Source: Chromobacterium amazonense
GTDB lineage: Bacteria > Pseudomonadota > Gammaproteobacteria > Burkholderiales > Chromobacteriaceae
Assembly: GCF_001855565.1 (NCBI RefSeq)
Contig: NZ_MKCR01000027.1
Coordinates: 248,001-312,000, forward strand
Length of the DNA stretch: 64,000 nt
Reading direction: 5' to 3'
Shown: positions 1 through 7,994 of the stretch, one piece after another
Layout: each line of letters starts with the position of its first letter
Position numbering within the stretch: the stretch's first letter is position 1
Notes under the pieces: model-generated
Databases searched by the model: none
The model's input: the letters and a program-made list of their open reading frames with translations, nothing else
What the model was told of the DNA's origin: nothing
Program-made: the position numbers and the translations under genes

Positions 1-678
1 CTGGCCCACTTGCACGTTGCGGCGGGCGACGGTGCCGGCCAGCGGCGCTTTGATTTCGGTGCGCTGCAGCGCCAGCCAGGCTTCCTTCAGGCGGCTGGCG
101 GCGGCTTTCACCGCCGGCTGCTGCGCCAGCGCATCCTTACCCACCAGCGCCAGGCCGGCCTTGGCCTGTTCCTGCGCGGCGGCCAGCGCAGCCTGGGCGG
201 CGGCGACGGCATCATTGGCGTGGCCCAGCTCCTCGGCCGACATGGCCTCGCTGCCGGCCAACTGCTTGCGGCGCTTCAGGTCGGCTTCGGCGCGCGACAG
301 CTCGGCCTGGCGCAGCGCGACCTGAGCGTCCAGCTGCTGGCTGTTGGCCATCAGCTGCCGCGTTTGGCGCACGGTCTGGGCGAATTCGTTGCGGGCGCGT
401 TCGAAGGCCAGCTCGGCGTCGCTGTTGTCATAGCTGACCAGCACCTGGCCAGCCTTGACGGCCACGGTATCGTCGACCATGACTTTGGCGACGGTGCCGC
501 CGACTTCCGGCGTGACCTGAACCAGGTGGCCGCCGACATAGGCGTCATCGGTATTTTCCTGATGGCTCAACACCAGGGTCCAGTAAGCGCCATAGGCGAC
601 GGCGATGGCGGCGAACACGGCGGAGGCGACCAGCAGATTGCGTTTGCGGCTCTTGGCGGTTTCCAGTTTCTGATCCAT
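1..678 (-). CDS. EmrA/HlyD-family membrane fusion protein (C-terminus beyond window)
   Basis: This is the periplasmic adaptor of a tripartite drug efflux pump, linking an inner-membrane transporter to an outer-membrane channel. The ATG at 678 opens a frame that runs off the left edge, so only the first 226 codons are present. Residues 1-15 are polar (MDQKLETAKSRKRN), followed by one membrane anchor (about 15-37). Next come the DDAYVGGHLVQVTPEVGGTV segment typical of EmrA biotinyl-lipoyl domains, a long Ala/Gln-rich coiled-coil hairpin (about 85-190) and the start of the returning lipoyl half (IKAPLAGTVARRNVQVGQ). The gene begins 13 bases after the outer-membrane factor gene ends and is surely cotranscribed with it. 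An EmrB-type permease is expected just past the edge, but that is not visible. Confidence 0.9.
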   Translation of the reverse strand, partial: MDQKLETAKSRKRNLLVASAVFAAIAVAYGAYWTLVLSHQENTDDAYVGGHLVQVTPEVGGTVAKVMVDDTVAVKAGQVLVSYDNSDAELAFERARNEFAQTVRQTRQLMANSQQLDAQVALRQAELSRAEADLKRRKQLAGSEAMSAEELGHANDAVAAAQAALAAAQEQAKAGLALVGKDALAQQPAVKAAASRLKEAWLALQRTEIKAPLAGTVARRNVQVGQ

Positions 679-691
679 TTGTTTTGTGTCC

Positions 692-2116
692 TTAGCGGGT
701 GGCAGGCTCGGTTTGGAAGCCGCCGCCCAAAGCGGTGTTCAGGGAGGCCCAGGCCAGACGATTGGCGGCCATGGCGTCGATGTAGATGGATTGCTGGCTC
801 AGCTGCGCGTCTTGCGCGTCCAGCAGCGACAGCTTGTTGACCAGGCCGGCGCGCAAACGGGCCGCCATCGCGTCGCTGGCGCGGCGGCTGCTGTTCAGCG
901 CGCGTTCGGCCTGCTGCAGCTGGCGCTGGCTGCTCTGCCAGCCGGACACGCTGTCGGCGGCGTCGCGCAGCGCGTCGACTACCGTCTGGTTGTATTGCTG
1001 CACCGCCATGTCGTAGCCTGCCTGTTGCTTGGCCAAGTTGGACTGCAGCTGGCCGGAATGGAAGATCGGCAGGCTGATGGCAGGCATCAAGCCCCATAAC
1101 GAGGAATTGCTCTTCCACAGTTGATCCAGCTCCAGCGAGCTCTGCCCGGCGAAAGCCGTCAGCTTGACGTTGGGGTAGAACTCGGCGCGGGCTTCCTTGA
1201 CCGATTGGCTCATAGATTCCACGCGCGCGCGCTGGGCGGCGATGTCGGGACGGCGGCCCAGCAGGTCGGCATTCAGGCTGTCCAGCGCCGGGGCCGGCGG
1301 CAGCGCCAAGGGCGCGGCGTCGAGGCTGGCTGCGGACTGCGGTCCTTGGCCGGTCAGCGCGGCCAAAGCATGGCGATTGCGTTCGATGTCGGCGTTCAGC
1401 GCGCTTTGCTGCTGCTGCAGGCGGTCGATCGACACTTCATTGCCGCGTTGATTGTCGCCCGGCAACAGGCCGGCATTGACGCGAGCCTGGGTCAGCGCGC
1501 GGCGGCTTTCTGCGACGGCCAGTCGTTGGCTGATCAACTTGGCCTGCGCTTGATTGCGCTGCAGTTGGGTGTATTGGGCCAGCACCGCTTGCGTCAGCAG
1601 CAGGCGGGTTTGCTGCCCTTCATAGGCGATGGCCTGTTGCTGGCCCAATGCCGCGCTGACGGCCGCGTGGTTCTTGCCCCAGAAATCGAATTCCCAGCTG
1701 CCCACCAGCGCGGCGGTGTAGGCGGTGAGATGGTCTTTTTTCAGCAGCGGCTGCAGCGGATCGTAATGCAGATCAACGGCATTGGCGGTGGCATCCAGTT
1801 GCGGACCGTCTTTGCTTTCGACGATGCCGACGGCCGCGCGTGCCTGGCGCAGGCGCGCCGCGGCCAGTTTCAGTGATGGCGCGTTTTGCAGCGTGGCTTC
1901 CACCAGGCGGTTCAGAGCGGAGTCATTCAGCTGGCGCCACCAGTCGGCGCTGACACTCTGCTTGCCGGGCGCGGCCAGTTTCAGCTGTTCGGCGCTCAGC
2001 GCCTGCTCAGGCGTGACGTCGGGGCCGAAACTGGCGCAACCGCCGATCATGGCGCTAAGCAGCAGCGCCCCGGCGGTTTGTGGCCATGATTTCTTGTTCA
2101 CCTTGTCGGTCTCCAA
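692..2116 (-). CDS. Outer-membrane efflux lipoprotein, NodT/OprM (RND/EmrAB outer factor) family
   Basis: A 474-residue TolC-like channel that forms the outer-membrane exit duct of a tripartite pump. A lipoprotein signal is visible (hydrophobic stretch ALLLSAMIGG followed by Cys27), as in NodT-type factors. The mature protein starts FGPDVTPEQALSAEQL and carries the family's two repeats of Ala/Gln/Arg-rich helices: ASLKLAAARLRQARAAVG-like near residue 85 and again in the second half (RALNSSRRASDAMAARLRAG). It also has the LGRRPDIAAQRARVE signature near 290. Length is normal for the family. It lies between the EmrR repressor and the EmrA-like adaptor, and an operator-like palindrome overlaps its promoter, so induction by pump substrates through EmrR is likely. 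Confidence 0.92.
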   Translation of the reverse strand: METDKVNKKSWPQTAGALLLSAMIGGCASFGPDVTPEQALSAEQLKLAAPGKQSVSADWWRQLNDSALNRLVEATLQNAPSLKLAAARLRQARAAVGIVESKDGPQLDATANAVDLHYDPLQPLLKKDHLTAYTAALVGSWEFDFWGKNHAAVSAALGQQQAIAYEGQQTRLLLTQAVLAQYTQLQRNQAQAKLISQRLAVAESRRALTQARVNAGLLPGDNQRGNEVSIDRLQQQQSALNADIERNRHALAALTGQGPQSAASLDAAPLALPPAPALDSLNADLLGRRPDIAAQRARVESMSQSVKEARAEFYPNVKLTAFAGQSSLELDQLWKSNSSLWGLMPAISLPIFHSGQLQSNLAKQQAGYDMAVQQYNQTVVDALRDAADSVSGWQSSQRQLQQAERALNSSRRASDAMAARLRAGLVNKLSLLDAQDAQLSQQSIYIDAMAANRLAWASLNTALGGGFQTEPATR

Positions 2117-2152
2117 TCGATGTGTGTCGGTCGCGTCATGATTTATTGCGCG

Positions 2153-2180
2153 ATAATCACGACAGTTATTATTCGGTCAA
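2153..2180 (-). promoter_or_regulatory. Predicted promoter of the efflux operon with overlapping EmrR operator
   Basis: On the minus strand TTGACC (2175-2180) and GATTAT (2153-2158) are separated by 16 bases, a plausible sigma-70 promoter about 40 bases upstream of the outer-membrane factor ATG. Within it, 2154-2171 reads TAATCAC-GACA-GTTATTA. This is an imperfect copy of the perfect palindrome in front of emrR (12 of 14 arm positions agree). Occupation by a MarR dimer would cover the spacer and the -10 element, which is how MarR repressors usually block transcription. Start sites are not proven. Confidence 0.5.
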
Positions 2181-2197
2181 ATGAAGGCGCGTCTGGC

Positions 2198-2698
2198 TCA
2201 GCCGCCCAATTGGCGCAACAACTTGCGCATCAGCCGTTCCAGAATCTGTTTTTCGTCGTCGTCGAAGTCCGCCCATAACTGCTTGTGCACCTCGCGGGAG
2301 AACGGCAGCAGGCTCTCGACGAGCGCGACACCGGACGGAGTCAGCTCCAGCACGATCTTGCGCCGGTCTTCGGCGCTGGCCGAACGGGCCGCCCAACCGT
2401 TCTTCACCAGTTCGTCAGCGATGCGGGTGGCGTTGGTACGCGAGGAGTCCAGCGTCTCGCTGATGTCGGACGGGTTCAACGTTTGGTTGGGGCAGGCGTA
2501 CAAAGCCAGCAACGCCATCCAGACGGTTTCGTTCAGGCCATGCTGTTTCAGGTTGTCGCACAGATGGGTGCTCAAGCGCGGCATGATGTGGAACAGCAGC
2601 CGGGTCAGGATGACTTCCTGGCGCGGCGTGCCGGGAAAGCGCGCTTCCACCCGGTTGATGGCTTGTTCGAGCTGGGAAAATGACTTGTTTGGACTCAT
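2198..2698 (-). CDS. emrR: MarR-family multidrug efflux repressor, EmrR/MprA type
   Basis: A 166-residue winged-helix repressor. The segment SSRTNATRIADELVKNGW (about 90-107) matches the recognition helix region of E. coli MprA/EmrR closely, followed by the DRRKIVLELTPSG wing. The N-terminal helix (PRQEVILTRLLFHIMPRL) and C-terminal helix (EKQILERLMRKLLRQL) form the dimer region. In the family, small phenolic or uncoupler ligands release the protein from DNA and induce the emr pump. It is transcribed in the same direction as the pump genes and separated from them by 81 bases holding an operator-like site. A perfect palindrome lies just upstream of its own start, so it probably represses both itself and the pump. 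Confidence 0.88.
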   Translation of the reverse strand: MSPNKSFSQLEQAINRVEARFPGTPRQEVILTRLLFHIMPRLSTHLCDNLKQHGLNETVWMALLALYACPNQTLNPSDISETLDSSRTNATRIADELVKNGWAARSASAEDRRKIVLELTPSGVALVESLLPFSREVHKQLWADFDDDEKQILERLMRKLLRQLGG

Positions 2699-2708
2699 GT
2701 GGCGATTT

Positions 2709-2726
2709 TAGTAACATGAGTTACTA
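2709..2726. promoter_or_regulatory. Perfect palindromic operator upstream of emrR
   Basis: The sequence TAGTAAC-ATGA-GTTACTA is a perfect 7-4-7 inverted repeat lying 11-28 bases upstream of the emrR ATG. Its size and position fit an autoregulatory MarR-family site. The related imperfect copy at 2154-2171 in front of the pump genes supports the same regulator binding both. Confidence 0.6.
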
Positions 2727-2819
2727 TTTTGCAAGTGACAATAACGTTGCTGACGAGCTTGGCGAGCCGCTGTGGCGGAAAGTACACGGACTTGTCCTGC
2801 TTGCCGCGCAATGCAAAAA

Positions 2820-2841
2820 GCCCTTTCCTGATGGAAAGGGC
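2820..2841 (-). terminator. Rho-independent terminator after the ArsC-family gene
   Basis: A perfect 9-base stem, GCCCTTTCC with GGAAAGGGC and a four-base loop, is followed on the minus strand by a run of five T (A run 2815-2819 on the plus strand). It sits 50 bases after the stop of the minus-strand reductase gene at 2892 and separates it from emrR. Confidence 0.85.
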
Positions 2842-2891
2842 GGTGAGTGTGAGCTGAACGGGTCAGCGGGTCTGGCGATGATCCGCCGGCT

Positions 2892-3242
2892 TTATTCACG
2901 CAGCAGATTCAATACTTGCTCCGGCGGCCTGCCGATGACGGCTCTGTTGCCGCGGACGGCGATGGGACGTTCGATCAGATTAGGATTGTCCACCATCGCG
3001 GTGATCAGGTGTTTGCGCTCCAGCGTGATGTCGTCCAGATAGAGGTCGGCGTATTCCTCTTCTTTCTTGCGCATCAGCTCGCGCGGCTCCATCCCCAGCC
3101 AGTTTAACAACTGGTCCAACTCCTCGGGACTGGGGGGATGTTTCAGGTATTCGACAATCTCGATCTCGGCGCCAGCCTCTTCCAACAGAGCAAGCGCGGC
3201 GCGGGATTTCGAGCATTTGGGATTATGGTAGAGGCGTATCAT
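2892..3242 (-). CDS. ArsC/YfgD-family (glutaredoxin-dependent) arsenate reductase-like protein
   Basis: A 116-residue thioredoxin-fold protein. The N-terminus MIRLYHNPKCSKSRAAL contains the single catalytic Cys10 of the ArsC/YfgD group, and the C-terminal PIAVRGNRAVIGRPPEQVL is the conserved arginine and substrate segment. Family members reduce arsenate to arsenite with glutathione and glutaredoxin, but many chromosomal YfgD-type copies have no proven arsenate role. No arsR or arsB is adjacent here. The start at 3242 is preferred over an upstream in-frame start at 3434 because a GGGAGAA ribosome site precedes it and the family begins here. A strong terminator follows, so it is probably monocistronic. 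Confidence 0.85.
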   Translation of the reverse strand: MIRLYHNPKCSKSRAALALLEEAGAEIEIVEYLKHPPSPEELDQLLNWLGMEPRELMRKKEEEYADLYLDDITLERKHLITAMVDNPNLIERPIAVRGNRAVIGRPPEQVLNLLRE

Positions 3243-3573
3243 GTGGCTTCTCCCTTGTTGTTTGGGGCGGGGATCTGCGGCATGCGGTCCAGCATAACCC
3301 GCCGGTGGTGGCTTGGGAAGGGCGGCATGGTGGCATGAATCCTCAGGCATGGCCAGCAGACTTGCAGATACTGAGAGGCTAAAATTCCTGGCGCTGTGTT
3401 GCCCCGACTTGTCGTATCCGAGTGTCGCCGGCATCGGCGCGCCTTGCTTCCGACGCGAAACGGTTTTTTGCTAACCGCTCATAGTTGCGTCGCGAACGCG
3501 CAAGTCTGGATCTGGGGTTTTGTTAGTGGCGCTTAGCCGCTAACATGTTCTAGTTAACCCTATCCGTGTCCTC
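3243..3573. other. Intergenic region with an inverted repeat (3522-3544)
   Basis: No gene was found between the divergent ArsC-like gene and the drug exporter. The only structure seen is GTTAGTGGC-GCTTA-GCCGCTAAC (8 of 9 arm positions pair), ending 29 bases before the exporter ATG. It could be an operator for the exporter or part of its leader. A 22-base stretch here (3518-3539) recurs with two changes at 24215-24236. Confidence 0.35.
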
Positions 3574-4779
3574 ATGTCCTCCTCTTCTCCACGCAAACAT
3601 TTAGGCCTGGCGGCGTTATTGGCCGCGCTGTCCACGCTTGGCCCGTTTTCCATCGACACTTTTCTGCCCGCCATGCGCGCCATCGGCCACAGTCTGGCGG
3701 CGTCGCCGTTGGAAATGCAGCAGGCCCTGACCGTTTATCTGTTCTGCTATGCCTTGATGATGCTGTGGCATGGTTCGATTTCCGACGCGGTAGGCCGCCG
3801 TCCCGTGGTGCTGGCCACCTCGCTGCTGTTCGGTCTGGCTTCGGTAGGCTGCGCGCTGTCGGAGAGCCTGGGCACGCTGCTGCTGTTTCGCGCGTTGCAG
3901 GGCCTGTGCGGCGGCGCCGGTCTGGTGGTGGGGCGCGCCATCATCCGCGACAAGCTGGATGGCGCGGCGGCGCAGCGGCTGATGTCGCAGGTGACCATGC
4001 TGTTCTCCTTGTCGCCGGCGATCGCGCCGGTGGTGGGGGGCTGGTTGTTCGGCGCCTTCGGCTGGCATTCGATTTTTGTTTTCATGGGACTGATCGGCTT
4101 TGCCTTGTTTGCGCTGTCCTGGTTCTGGCTGGAGGAAACGCACCAGGCGCATGCCCGCCAGCCCTTGAAAGCGCGTTATTTGCTGGCCAATTACTGGCAA
4201 GTCGGGCGCAAGCGCGATTTCCAGCTGCTGACGGCCGCGGTGTCGTTCAATTTCGCCGGTTTCTTTTTGTATATCCCGTCTGCGCCAGTGTTTCTGATGC
4301 AGCATCTGCATCTGGGGCCAACCCAGTTCCTGTGGCTGTTCGGCCCGGCGGTGTTCGGCATCATGTTCGGCGCGTTTCTGTCGGGCCGGATGGCCGGGCA
4401 TTTCAGCCAACGCGAGATCGTCAGCCGGGGCTATTGGGTGATGTTCGTCGCGGCCGCCCTGAACCTGGGCTATAACCTGGCTGCCAGCCAGATGGCCTTG
4501 CCATGGGCGGTGCTGCCGCTGGCCTTGTACACCACCGGCATGTCGCTGGCGGCGCCGTCCATCACGCTGAATCTGATGGACCAGTTTCCGTCGCTGCGCG
4601 GCACGGTGTCGTCGCTGCAGGGCTTCTGCCAGACCATGATGTCCAGCCTGGTGGCCGGCGTGCTTGCGCCGCTGGCCTGGGCCAGCCCCTTGCGCTTGGC
4701 CAGCGTGATGTGCGTGTTGCTGCTGCTGGGGTTTTCGTGCCGGATGGGGTATCGCTTGCGGCAGAAGGGGAAGGCGTAA
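3574..4779 (+). CDS. Bcr/CflA-family MFS drug exporter
   Basis: A 401-residue, 12-helix major facilitator transporter that would expel drugs by proton antiport across the inner membrane. The opening STLGPFSIDTFLPAMRAIG is the hallmark first helix of the Bcr/CflA (bicyclomycin/florfenicol) subfamily. The loop SISDAVGRRPVVLATSL is the MFS motif between helices 2 and 3, and LQGLCGGAGLVVGRAIIRD matches helix 4 of the family. No strong ribosome site precedes the ATG. The gene is alone on its strand, and its stop codon overlaps the A run of the terminator that serves the opposite operon. The substrate cannot be assigned from sequence. Confidence 0.9.
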   Translation: MSSSSPRKHLGLAALLAALSTLGPFSIDTFLPAMRAIGHSLAASPLEMQQALTVYLFCYALMMLWHGSISDAVGRRPVVLATSLLFGLASVGCALSESLGTLLLFRALQGLCGGAGLVVGRAIIRDKLDGAAAQRLMSQVTMLFSLSPAIAPVVGGWLFGAFGWHSIFVFMGLIGFALFALSWFWLEETHQAHARQPLKARYLLANYWQVGRKRDFQLLTAAVSFNFAGFFLYIPSAPVFLMQHLHLGPTQFLWLFGPAVFGIMFGAFLSGRMAGHFSQREIVSRGYWVMFVAAALNLGYNLAASQMALPWAVLPLALYTTGMSLAAPSITLNLMDQFPSLRGTVSSLQGFCQTMMSSLVAGVLAPLAWASPLRLASVMCVLLLLGFSCRMGYRLRQKGKA

Positions 4780-4783
4780 AAAA

Positions 4784-4806
4784 ACCGGCCGCGCAAGGCG
4801 GCCGGT
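4784..4806 (-). terminator. Terminator of the exopolysaccharide export operon
   Basis: ACCGGCCGC and GCGGCCGGT form a perfect 9-base stem around GCAAG. On the minus strand it is followed by seven T (A run 4778-4784), which overlaps the stop codon of the convergent drug exporter. It lies 8 bases beyond the wzz stop and closes that operon. Confidence 0.85.
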
Positions 4807-4813
4807 AGTTCGA

Positions 4814-6022
4814 TCACTGGCTGCTCTTCAGCGCCTGCATCAGTTCGCGACGCCGTTCCCGGGTGCTGTCGCTTAGCAATATATCGCGCAGCAGGGCGCT
4901 GAGTATGCCGATGAGCAGACCGCCGAACAAGCCAGGCATTACGATCAGGGAACGTTTCGGTTTACTCTTGAGTTCCGGCGGCACAGCCGGGTCCAGCACC
5001 TGTATCAGCGAGGAGTCCTTGGCCTCGTCGATTTTCGCCATCTCGTATTGTTTCGACAGCAGTTCGAAAATCGTTTCCTGATATTTCAGCTCGCGCAGTT
5101 TGCGCATGTATTCCAGGCCGCTTTGCGCGATTTTGCCGGTCGGCACGAATAGGTCGCTGTCGCTGCCTTGGCCGCTATCGAGTTTTGCTAACTGCTCATG
5201 CAAACCCGTCAACTCCTGTTGTGTCTTGATGTAGGCGGGGTTTTGCGGCGTGGCGAAGCTCTTCATCGCCTCCAGCTGCACTTCCTTGGCGGCGATGGTG
5301 GCGCGCAGCTGGGTAACGGTGGATACGATTGCCGGCAGCTGGCCTTCCGGCAGAATCATGCCGGTACTTTCCTGAGTCTTGCGCAGACCGATTTCTGCGG
5401 CGGACAGCTGAGCCTTGGTGTCTTTCAATTGCTGTTCGAAGAACAGGCGGTGTTTGGCGGCATCGGTTACCGCCAGCGACTGGTTCAGCGCCTTCAATTC
5501 CTCCACATAGGCATTGGCCAGGGTGGCGGCAAATTTCGGATCAACGTCATCGACAGCGATGCTGATCAGGCCATCTTTGCCGCTGGTGATGCTGGAAACC
5601 TGTTGCAATGATTTGCGAGTGGCGTCGGCCGTGTCTTGTTTGTAGCGCTGTTGCAGTTTGAAGCGGGCAATCAATTTGTCCGCTACGGTGCGGCTTTGCA
5701 GCATGGCGATATACAGATCATTGGGATTCTTCAGCCCAGCCATGCCGCCGGCAGCCCCGGGCAGTCCGCCCAGCTGGCCGAGCATGGCGCTGATGCCGCT
5801 GCTTTGCTGTTGCGGCGGCATGATGCTGGCGCTGGCGGTAAACACCGGTTTCGCCAGCAGCGCATAGACAAGAGCCGCGCCGCCAAACAGCAAGGTGCTG
5901 CCGGCGATCCAGCTTCGATGTCTGTTCAGTCTGAGCAAGATCGTCATCAGATCGATTTCGTCATCCGCTTGGTTGGCGTTGGTCGTGGACGCCATCGTTT
6001 GTTTCATCTCGCCATTACTCAT
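4814..6022 (-). CDS. Wzz/GumC-type polysaccharide co-polymerase (chain length determinant)
   Basis: A 402-residue inner-membrane protein with a Wzz-type N-terminal segment (EIDLMTILLRLNRHRSWI), a first membrane helix (about 38-58) and a long periplasmic coiled-coil region. It ends in the proline-rich second membrane helix (PELKSKPKRSLIVMPGLFGG). There is no C-terminal tyrosine autokinase domain. Such proteins set chain length and couple polymerisation to the outer-membrane channel. The ATG at 6022 overlaps the stop of the SLBB gene (ATGA), which decides the start; an upstream in-frame start would lie inside that gene. It is the last gene of the module. Confidence 0.9.
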   Translation of the reverse strand: MSNGEMKQTMASTTNANQADDEIDLMTILLRLNRHRSWIAGSTLLFGGAALVYALLAKPVFTASASIMPPQQQSSGISAMLGQLGGLPGAAGGMAGLKNPNDLYIAMLQSRTVADKLIARFKLQQRYKQDTADATRKSLQQVSSITSGKDGLISIAVDDVDPKFAATLANAYVEELKALNQSLAVTDAAKHRLFFEQQLKDTKAQLSAAEIGLRKTQESTGMILPEGQLPAIVSTVTQLRATIAAKEVQLEAMKSFATPQNPAYIKTQQELTGLHEQLAKLDSGQGSDSDLFVPTGKIAQSGLEYMRKLRELKYQETIFELLSKQYEMAKIDEAKDSSLIQVLDPAVPPELKSKPKRSLIVMPGLFGGLLIGILSALLRDILLSDSTRERRRELMQALKSSQ

Positions 6023-7971
6023 TTCAGCACCTTCAAGCCTGCGGCGCCGAGGCCGAATTGATACAGGATGGTCGTCCATTCCTTCAGCGCCTGGGTCCAG
6101 CTGCCGGTATTCAACTCTTCCGGAACGACGATGGCATCGCCTGGATTGATGCGCATGCCGCTCACGCTGGAGAACCAGCCGCTATTATTGTTGCTGGCAA
6201 CGGTGCCATCCGCGCGCAATACATATATCGATGACTTGTCGGCGGTCGGCGAGGCGCCGCCAGCCAGCGACAGATAGTCGTTGACGTTGCGTTGAGGTCG
6301 GTAGATAAAGGCATTGGCCTGGTAGACGGCACCCAGCACATCCACTGTGCCAGGACGTTGCGGAATGTCAATCTTGTCGCCGTCCTTGAGTTCCAGGTCC
6401 GGCAGGTCCTTGACTTCGGCCGAGCTGTCTTTCAACTCCAGCACCACGCGTCCTTGCGCCTTGATGGCCCGCATCTTGGCTGCTAGTTTGCGCTGCCCCT
6501 CCACTTCCGAGGTAACCGCGGCGATGGAGTCTTTGTCTGTCAGTTTGGCGAGGCGTGTAGTGGCGTTCTGTTCCAGGTCTTTCTCGAAGCGGGTGGCGAC
6601 CTCATCCAGCTTCTGCTGCTGCATCTCGCGGATGCTTTCGCGCGTCAGCGCGGTGCCGAAGACATAGCCGTATTCGGTCACGCCGCCCAGGCGCATCAAC
6701 AGCTGGCGCAGGGTTTCTCCTTTGCGCAGCTGAAAGGTGCCAGTGGTATTGGCTTCGCCGCTGACGGTGACGAATTGCTCGTCTTTCAATACGCTGACCG
6801 GCTGGGCGCTCGGTACGTTAAGCCGGAAGATGTCGCCTGCCTTGAGGCGAATTTTACTTAGTGGCTGCAAATCCTCCTGTACCTTGGCTTGTTTGACGAA
6901 GCGGTTGCTGACGTTCTTTTCGATCAACAGCTCTTTGCCTTCTGCGGCCGATTCCAGACCGCCGGCCCAGTGCAAGAGATCAGCGCTGGTTTCGCCGGAT
7001 TTGAATTCATAGATTGCCGGCGTCTTGACGTCGCCAAACACCGCTACGCGCGGACCCGCTGCCGGGATCTGGATCACGTCGCCATCGCGCAGCGTCTGGT
7101 CTTCCGACTTGTCGCCATCGACCAGGATCGCGTACAGATCGACGGTCGCCACCTCCTTGCCGCCGCGCATCAGCTTGACCTTGCGCAAGCTGCCGCTGTC
7201 GCTGGGGCCGCCGGACTTCAGCATCGCATTGAGCAGGGTGCTCATCGCATTCAGCGTGTAGCTGCCGGGCTGGCGGGCGTGACCTACCACGTAAACCTGC
7301 ACTGAGCGGCTTTGTTGCAGGCTGACCGTCAGATCGAAATTGTTGAAGACACGGCTGACGCTTTTCTTCAGCACACCCTGCAAGTCGCGGTAACGCACGC
7401 CGGCGACGGAAATATTGCCGACGCGCGGCAGATAGATTGCGCCGTTGCGATCCACGGTCAGGGTCAGGTCGATATCGACCATGCCCCAGCCCTTGATCTG
7501 CAATTGGTCGCCGCTGCCGATCACATAGTCGGGATTGACTTGCACATTAGCCGCTGGGTCGAAGTTGTATTTCTGACCCTGGAACAGGCGGCTGCCGAAT
7601 AGTGGTAGCGTTTTATCGGTCGCTTTTTTGACGAACTCCACGAAGGGAGGCAGCTTGGCTAGCCCCTCCTTGTCTAGCAGATAGCCATTGTCATCCATGC
7701 CATAGAACGGAGGCTGAAAGGGTCTCGCCATATTGTTCTGCGCTTGGGATGCGGCGTTTCTATCGTTGAACTGAAGCTGCCCATTGGACGAAGGTTGTCC
7801 GTTGATCGAAGGAAGCCCATTGTTTGCATCCATTTCGTAGCTGGGCACGGGGGCGTTTGCGTAATTGGCCGCATTATCCGCGGCATAGCTGCCTGCAGCT
7901 TGCAGGCTGGCGCTGCCCAGCAGCAGGCACATGGCTAATAACGACTTCCCAGGCATTTTCAAAATGCTCAT
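6019..7971 (-). CDS. SLBB-domain polysaccharide export protein (Wza-like)
   Basis: A 650-residue exported protein. An N-terminal signal peptide (KSLLAMCLLLGSASLQA) is followed by a low-complexity Asn/Gln-rich linker (about 30-85) and a poly_export domain (NPDYVIGSGDQLQIKGWG, about 145-235). Three SLBB-like segments follow (VYVVGHARQPGSYTLNAMS; VAVFGDVKTPAIYEFKSG; VTVSGEANTTGTFQLRKG), then a fourth with GTVDVLGAVYQANAFIYRP. Proteins of this class form the outer-membrane exit of capsule and EPS systems. Unlike E. coli Wza, no lipobox cysteine is seen after the signal. Its stop overlaps the wzz start and it follows the YjbH-PAP2 gene by 23 bases. Confidence 0.9.
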   Translation of the reverse strand: MSILKMPGKSLLAMCLLLGSASLQAAGSYAADNAANYANAPVPSYEMDANNGLPSINGQPSSNGQLQFNDRNAASQAQNNMARPFQPPFYGMDDNGYLLDKEGLAKLPPFVEFVKKATDKTLPLFGSRLFQGQKYNFDPAANVQVNPDYVIGSGDQLQIKGWGMVDIDLTLTVDRNGAIYLPRVGNISVAGVRYRDLQGVLKKSVSRVFNNFDLTVSLQQSRSVQVYVVGHARQPGSYTLNAMSTLLNAMLKSGGPSDSGSLRKVKLMRGGKEVATVDLYAILVDGDKSEDQTLRDGDVIQIPAAGPRVAVFGDVKTPAIYEFKSGETSADLLHWAGGLESAAEGKELLIEKNVSNRFVKQAKVQEDLQPLSKIRLKAGDIFRLNVPSAQPVSVLKDEQFVTVSGEANTTGTFQLRKGETLRQLLMRLGGVTEYGYVFGTALTRESIREMQQQKLDEVATRFEKDLEQNATTRLAKLTDKDSIAAVTSEVEGQRKLAAKMRAIKAQGRVVLELKDSSAEVKDLPDLELKDGDKIDIPQRPGTVDVLGAVYQANAFIYRPQRNVNDYLSLAGGASPTADKSSIYVLRADGTVASNNNSGWFSSVSGMRINPGDAIVVPEELNTGSWTQALKEWTTILYQFGLGAAGLKVLK

Positions 7972-7994
7972 GCTTGATTACCTACTTTTAATGC

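Noticed and set aside
2692-3042. A plus-strand ORF from 2680 to 3042 opposite emrR and arsC
   Set aside because: It crosses the arsC terminator and emrR operator and has no coherent protein features.
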